Positions 50,437-54,461 of a stretch of 54,461 nt of DNA are shown one piece after another (position 1 is the first letter of the stretch; each line of letters starts with the position of its first letter). The translations under genes were made by a program, and so were the position numbers. The notes under the pieces are model-generated. The model had not been told where the DNA came from, searched no databases, and worked only from the letters and a program-made list of their open reading frames with translations. The DNA comes from an uncultured Collinsella sp. (GTDB lineage: Bacteria; Actinomycetota; Coriobacteriia; Coriobacteriales; Coriobacteriaceae), in the NCBI GenBank assembly GCA_902494535.1, contig CABUTO010000010.1, forward strand, positions 1-54,461, written 5' to 3'.

Positions 50437-50466
50437 GGCGCCGGAGCCCGTCACGGCTCCGGCGCC
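50437..50466 (-). terminator. hairpin downstream of DUF4097 gene
   Basis: GGCGCCGGAGCC pairs with GGCTCCGGCGCC around a 6-nt loop; on the minus strand it is followed by TTTGCC. The position 48 nt after the DUF4097 gene suggests a terminator, although the T-run is short. Confidence 0.6.
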
Positions 50467-50514
50467 TCCATCAAACAGCGCAGCTATGGTATATAAGTCT
50501 TCGATAACCGCCCG

Positions 50515-51414
50515 TCACTCTGAATCAAATGACATGTCGCCCGAACCGACCTCAAAACGATACACAGCAGACTTATCCCCGTTATCGAATTCAAGATTCA
50601 AAATGGTCTCGCCGTCGAAGTCAAGCGGAAGGAAATCGCTCTCAAAGTCGCCGCTGCCCAAGGTGAGGCTCGCCTTAAAGCCCGTAGAGTTCGGGACCGT
50701 CATCTCCACATCGCCCGAGCCCACACTCACGTCCATCGACTTCGCGGGGGCCTGGTAGAGCTCGAACGTTACATCGCCCGAACCGACCTCGGCATTCAGG
50801 GTATCGGTCACGGTGCCCGTAAACTCAACGTCTCCAGAGTCCAAAGTCAGGTTGAGGTCATGACACGCAATGCCCGCGACCGTCAGGTCACCCGATCCTA
50901 CATTCGCTGTAATGCCCACCATGTTATCGGCACCTTCGCGCGGCAGTTCGACGGTAACCGTGCGGTCAATGGCGCGCTCGTCATCGCAATCGAACTGGCG
51001 AATCTTGAGCGTAGAGCCCTTGATTTCGGCCAGGTTCTGGGTTGCCGCATCGAAGGCAACGGTCCCCGTTGCCACGCGACCGCTTTCAATTACGCGCACT
51101 GGCCCGCTGGAGACGTGTTTGACCTCGACCGTGCCCGACGTCACGTCCAAGTCAAGCGATGTGAACGCGTCGGCATCAAAGGTTTCGCTCGAAAGCTGCT
51201 GAGGCTGAGCGGAATAGTTACCGCCATCCAAAAGATCGTCCTCGTCAACCGCATCGTCCATACCAGAGAAGCCGGATACAAAATCGTCGAGATCCCACGG
51301 GCCATCAAAATGAATCAAAGTCCGCGAAATGCCAAAGACAAGCCCGATGATGAGCACAAACGCTCCGATGCCGACGCCCAAGCGTACCTTGGATTCATGC
51401 GAAAGCTTCATCAT
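50515..51414 (-). CDS. DUF4097 beta-repeat protein, membrane anchored
   Basis: The 299-residue protein has a short cytoplasmic N-terminus, one membrane segment (about 13-33, GVGIGAFVLIIGLVFGISRTL) and an external domain made of repeated beta strands. At least five strands carry the S-G-D signature (LDVTSGTVEV, ANVGSGDLTVAG, LDSGDVEF, VGSGDVTFELY, VGSGDVEMTVP, LGSGDFESDF, VGSGDMSF), which defines DUF4097 adhesin-like domains. The function of this family is unclear. Its start overlaps the stop of the HTH gene (ATGATGA at 51411-51417), so expression is coupled to that regulator. Confidence 0.88.
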   Translation of the reverse strand: MMKLSHESKVRLGVGIGAFVLIIGLVFGISRTLIHFDGPWDLDDFVSGFSGMDDAVDEDDLLDGGNYSAQPQQLSSETFDADAFTSLDLDVTSGTVEVKHVSSGPVRVIESGRVATGTVAFDAATQNLAEIKGSTLKIRQFDCDDERAIDRTVTVELPREGADNMVGITANVGSGDLTVAGIACHDLNLTLDSGDVEFTGTVTDTLNAEVGSGDVTFELYQAPAKSMDVSVGSGDVEMTVPNSTGFKASLTLGSGDFESDFLPLDFDGETILNLEFDNGDKSAVYRFEVGSGDMSFDSE

Positions 51415-52127
51415 TCGTCACCTTCTTTGGCAATCGGCTCAGCGGTAGTCGCGGTAGCCACGTCAGCATCAACCGAAGCGGAAACATTCTGAGCCCTAGT
51501 TGTCACCGGTGCCGGACCAACCTGAATATCCCCGCGCGCCCAATCACCATCGAGCGCACGCGCCACCCAGTGATAGATGGGAATCGTAAAGAAGATCAGC
51601 GCGGCAAAGGGGCCGGCACCAAACAGGAACATCAGCAAAAAGAACAGCAGCCAACACACGGCCCAATACGGGAACGACTGGAACGGGCCCTTCACCGGAG
51701 TCGAGCCAACTGCGCCGCCACTCGTCGCCTGCGCCGTCGCGGCATTGGCGGCCTGCGCACTCCAGCTTGCCGCTTGCGCCGCCTTGGCGGCGGCGTCACT
51801 CGCCTGTGTCGCCGCCTCGGTAGCTCGTGCCGCCGCCTCATGGGTGCGTGCACGCTCTGCTGCCTCGGCCTCGCGCTGACGAGCGCGGTCCTCGTTCTCA
51901 AACTCGATATCGTCCTCGATCTCATCGCTCGGATTGAGCAGCTCGTCCAGGCTCACGCCATAGAGCTTAGCAAGCGAGATCAGGTTCTCGGTATCGGGCG
52001 AACTCTCCGCGCGCTCCCATTTACTGACCGCCTGGCGCGACAGCCCCAGCTTTCGCGCCAGCCCTTCTTGACTAAAGCCTTTGCTGCGGCGAAGGTCGGC
52101 GAGCCGCTGCGCAGTTTCTACATTCAT
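51411..52127 (-). CDS. XRE-family regulator with membrane segments
   Basis: This 238-residue protein has an N-terminal helix-turn-helix of the XRE/Cro type (about 5-58: LRRSKGFSQEGLARKLGLSRQ, with AVSKWERAES as recognition part). An acidic stretch and a long Ala-rich coiled-coil-like segment (about 80-145) follow, then two membrane helices (about 158-195, WLLFFLLMFLF and FAALIFFTIPIYHW). It probably senses the envelope and regulates its own operon with the DUF4097 protein. ATG at 52125-52127 after AGGAGGAACC; the upstream frame is not supported. Confidence 0.88.
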   Translation of the reverse strand: MNVETAQRLADLRRSKGFSQEGLARKLGLSRQAVSKWERAESSPDTENLISLAKLYGVSLDELLNPSDEIEDDIEFENEDRARQREAEAAERARTHEAAARATEAATQASDAAAKAAQAASWSAQAANAATAQATSGGAVGSTPVKGPFQSFPYWAVCWLLFFLLMFLFGAGPFAALIFFTIPIYHWVARALDGDWARGDIQVGPAPVTTRAQNVSASVDADVATATTAEPIAKEGDE

Positions 52128-52394
52128 GGTTCCTCCTATGTGATGCCAGCCGTGCCGCCGGACCGCTTTTGTTCTTAAGGCGCCTTGCACAGTTAAAAAT
52201 CTATCCGCCACCGCCAAAAGCATGCCCCCTATTCTAGTGAGATTTTTGACAACCGCCGGTTGCGGGTACATATGAGCTGCGGAAATGTGTCCAAACAAAG
52301 CAATGACCCGTAGCTTGGTTGTCCCCGTTGCGGCGTTAACGGTAGTATGGTCGTACTGTTAATTCCGCACCGCCAACGGAGGGAGTTCCGCGCC
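52128..52394. promoter_or_regulatory. divergent intergenic region with putative promoter
   Basis: Contains TTGACA at about 52246 (plus strand) followed after 15-17 nt by TACATA/CATATG, a possible promoter for the SAM methyltransferase gene. An AACCG-CC-GGTT palindrome sits in the spacer. No gene is supported. Confidence 0.35.
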
Positions 52395-53267
52395 GTGAAC
52401 CGCGATTTCGCCTCATCGCTCATCCAGCTCAACAACACGTTCTATCGCGAGCACTCCGCCTCCTTCTCCGATACGCGCCAGGCCCCGTGGCCCGGCTGGG
52501 TGCGCACCATGGACATCGCGCTCGAACAGCTCGACGTCGCCACGATCGAGCATCCCGTCCGCGTCTTCGATCTTGCCTGTGGCAATATGCGATTCGAGAA
52601 CTTTGCCGCCGGCGGCGCACTTGCCGCCAAGGGCGTCGATGGCGCAAACCCCTCGGCAGATGCCAGCTGCCCGTTTGAGTTCTATGGTGTCGACTCGTGC
52701 CAAGACCTGGCCATCGATGCACATGGCCACGCGCTGCGCATTCCCAACCTGCACTTCCAGGAACTCGACGTGCTCGACGCCCTTATGAAGCTCAACCCCG
52801 CCGAGACGCCCGACGTGCTTTTCGACGCCCCGCTCGCCGACATCTCGGTCTGCTTTGGCTTTATGCACCATGTGCCGTCGTGCGAGTACCGTGTACGCGT
52901 GCTCGACGCTCTGGTGCGCCAGACGCGCCCGGGCGGCATCATCGCCATCAGCTTTTGGGAGTTTATGAACGACGAGCGCATGGCGCGCAAGGCTGTTCGC
53001 GCCGAGGCCCGCGCCGAGCTCACCCCGCCGTTTGAGGGTTACGATTCCGCGCAGTTTGAAGCCGGCGACCACCTCATCGGCTGGCAAAACGACCGCCACG
53101 CCTACCGCTATTGTCATCACTTTGACGATCAGCAGATCACCGACCTGGTGCGCGGCGTCCGTACGTTCTACAAGAGTGGCGAGGTCCCCGTGCGCGAGCT
53201 TGAGCGTTTCCATGCCGACGGTCGCAGCGGCGAGCTCAACCGCTATGTGATTCTCAAGCGCCTGTAG
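52395..53267 (+). CDS. class I SAM-dependent methyltransferase
   Basis: A 290-residue class I methyltransferase of unknown target. The SAM-binding motif I is VRVFDLACGNMRFENF (about 52-67), followed by an acidic strand FYGVDSCQDL, motif IV-like DISVCFGFMHHVPS and the PGGIIAISFWEF strand. The family resembles small-molecule or tRNA/protein methyltransferases, and nothing around it reveals the substrate. I start at GTG 52395-52397 (GGAGGGAG 9 nt upstream); an ATG 48 nt further out lacks a site. It lies 118 bp before trmB. Confidence 0.8.
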   Translation: MNRDFASSLIQLNNTFYREHSASFSDTRQAPWPGWVRTMDIALEQLDVATIEHPVRVFDLACGNMRFENFAAGGALAAKGVDGANPSADASCPFEFYGVDSCQDLAIDAHGHALRIPNLHFQELDVLDALMKLNPAETPDVLFDAPLADISVCFGFMHHVPSCEYRVRVLDALVRQTRPGGIIAISFWEFMNDERMARKAVRAEARAELTPPFEGYDSAQFEAGDHLIGWQNDRHAYRYCHHFDDQQITDLVRGVRTFYKSGEVPVRELERFHADGRSGELNRYVILKRL

Positions 53268-53385
53268 GTATCGGCGACTCGCCGCCGGGCTGCACCGCAT
53301 CTTTCGGGCAAGCTATGCCCGCCCTTTTTCAATCCATTGACGGAACGTGCAGCTATGCGTTCCAAACTTATGACCAAGGAGCCTC

Positions 53386-54225
53386 ATGGGAGCCGTCCAC
53401 GTTCGCACGCCTAAGAACTTTGTGCTCGAGGAGCGCCTGGAGCGCTACGCCGATGCGATTGAGACGAACCCCGAGGCCTATGCCGGAGATTGGCGCAAGG
53501 CCTGTGCGCCAGTCGGCAGCAAGCCCTTCGAACACCTTCACCTGGATCTTGGCTGCGGCAAGGGAACCTACCTTGTAGAGCGTGCGGCCCACGAGCCAAA
53601 CACCCTCTTTATCGGCATGGACCAGGAGCCCATCTGCATCGCCTATGCCGCGCAGAAAATCTGCGAGCAGGAACTGACCAACGCACTCGTCCTGCCCCGA
53701 GGCGCTGCATCGCTGCCGCAGGCGTTTGCCACAGGCGAGCTCGATGCCATCACCATCAACTTTCCCACGCCGCAGCCCAAGGCTAAGTACGCCAAAAAAC
53801 GACTCGTCCATGTCGACCATCTGATGCTCTACCGCCCGCTCTTTTCAGCCGGCGCTACCGTCACGCTGCGCACTGACAGCAAGCCGTTGCGCGATTACGC
53901 CCTGGGACAGTTTGCCGCGGCAGGCTACGACACGCTTTGGGTAAGTGACGACGTCCGCCGCGACCATCCCGAGCATCCCGAGACCGAGTACGAGTGCCGC
54001 ACGCGCGAGATGGGTGCCGCCGTCTATGGCATTTGCGCCACACCCGGCGCGCAGCCCAGCGATGAACAGCTCGCGGCGGGCCGCGCGCAGGAGCAAAGCC
54101 TTGCCTGCTACCTGCCCGAAAACCTCGATGAGCTCACCTATGTACCTCTGGGCATGGAAGAAGCCGTCGAGAACTTTAGAAACCGCGCCCGCAAAGGCAA
54201 GAAGCGCCTGCCGCAAGAGTCCTAG
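53386..54225 (+). CDS. trmB: tRNA (guanine-N7-)-methyltransferase
   Basis: TrmB methylates G46 of tRNA at N7 with SAM. The 279-residue protein shows LHLDLGCGKGTYLVE (cofactor site), FIGMDQEPICIAYAAQK and AITINFPTPQPKAKYAKKRLV; the last is the TrmB pattern normally read NFPDPWPK.RH..RRL, here with TPQPKAKYAKKRL. Substitution of the usual D and W in this motif is unusual but keeps P-x-P-K and the basic run. The ~40 extra C-terminal residues are charged. AAGGAG lies 5 nt before the ATG. Confidence 0.88.
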   Translation: MGAVHVRTPKNFVLEERLERYADAIETNPEAYAGDWRKACAPVGSKPFEHLHLDLGCGKGTYLVERAAHEPNTLFIGMDQEPICIAYAAQKICEQELTNALVLPRGAASLPQAFATGELDAITINFPTPQPKAKYAKKRLVHVDHLMLYRPLFSAGATVTLRTDSKPLRDYALGQFAAAGYDTLWVSDDVRRDHPEHPETEYECRTREMGAAVYGICATPGAQPSDEQLAAGRAQEQSLACYLPENLDELTYVPLGMEEAVENFRNRARKGKKRLPQES

Positions 54226-54367
54226 GGGCTTCTGATGGTCGCGGCGTCGACAAACAAGCGCAAATAGGCGCCAGCGAACGGCCCTCAAACCTAAGTGAGT
54301 AGACTTTTTTGCAATGGCCACGCACAACCCGCATAGCGAAACATAAAACCGACGCTCCTATAAGTTG
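54226..54367. other. intergenic region
   Basis: No gene is supported here. The inverted pair ACGCTCC/GGAGCGT spans from about 54351 to 54393. Confidence 0.4.
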
Positions 54368-54461
54368 TCAAGAGGCAGTTTGCGGGAGCGTTCTCTCCAA
54401 TTCGCACAGGAGCTCGTAATACCTCCTCTCCAGTTTCGTCGACCGCCGTTTCCCCCGTTCC
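54368..54461 (-). CDS. partial reading frame at right edge
   Basis: On the minus strand a frame without start enters the window and ends at TGA 54368-54370. The last 31 residues (ERGKRRSTKLERRYYELL, then CELERTLPQTAS) look like a charged helical C-terminus. I do not recognise it, and a frame this short could be chance. Confidence 0.3.
   Translation of the reverse strand, partial: ERGKRRSTKLERRYYELLCELERTLPQTAS

Noticed and set aside
54340..54461. Insertion sequence end at the right edge
   Set aside because: A partial frame and an ACGCTCC/GGAGCGT inverted pair are suggestive, but no transposase motif is visible in the few codons available.

Overview
The window reads as a chromosomal segment of a GC-rich, low-oxygen, Gram-positive gut actinobacterium of the class Coriobacteriia, most like Collinsella. 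This assignment is an inference from gene content: a single-chain PurL, a lactate dehydrogenase with EtfAB, a Tat-type lipoprotein BCAA receptor, short G-rich ribosome binding sites and codon use strongly biased to G/C. No rRNA gene lies inside the window, so the genus is not proven. Most of the sequence is ordinary core genome. No IS element, prophage or CRISPR array was found.

Layout. 1-2.1 kb: translation operon infC-rpmI-rplT (minus strand) with an AUA start for infC, then tRNA-Leu(CAA) and a partial duplicate of its 3' end. 2.1-5.7 kb: a transglutaminase-like protein, class II aldolase Fba and an MBL-fold hydrolase, with a hairpin-rich tandem repeat in front of fba. 5.7-11.5 kb: bifunctional Rel and a RecJ exonuclease fused to a RecQ-like helicase. 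11.7-14.2 kb: BASS-family transporter, a GalT/HIT-like DUF4931 protein and CutC. 14.5-19.8 kb: complete branched-chain amino acid ABC transporter livJ-H-M-G-F, preceded by a shrunken livJ pseudogene. 20.0-29.3 kb: homoserine dehydrogenase, an SDR oxidoreductase, a cation:proton antiporter, PurL and an EamA permease, with a 62-bp periodic array of palindromes between the SDR and antiporter genes. 29.4-33.9 kb: a membrane GGDEF protein, KdgT-like permease, AzlCD and an HD hydrolase. 33.9-37.5 kb: FAD lactate/glycolate dehydrogenase plus EtfB and ferredoxin-domain EtfA, best read as an electron-confurcating lactate dehydrogenase.

37.9-41.1 kb holds five co-directional genes for small exported or anchored proteins of unknown role, including a WxL-like protein and a small protein with a sortase-type tail. 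42.0-47.6 kb holds the most interesting unit: a TerB-N/TerB-C-like protein, a BrxD-type (DUF2791) ATPase and an Lhr/BrxHI-like helicase, without the methylase and phosphatase of a full BREX system. It is a candidate stand-alone defence or DNA-maintenance module. 47.6-54.2 kb: a spermidine-synthase-like methyltransferase, a bacterial Elp3, an XRE regulator coupled to a DUF4097 protein, a SAM methyltransferase and TrmB. A partial reading frame enters at the right edge.
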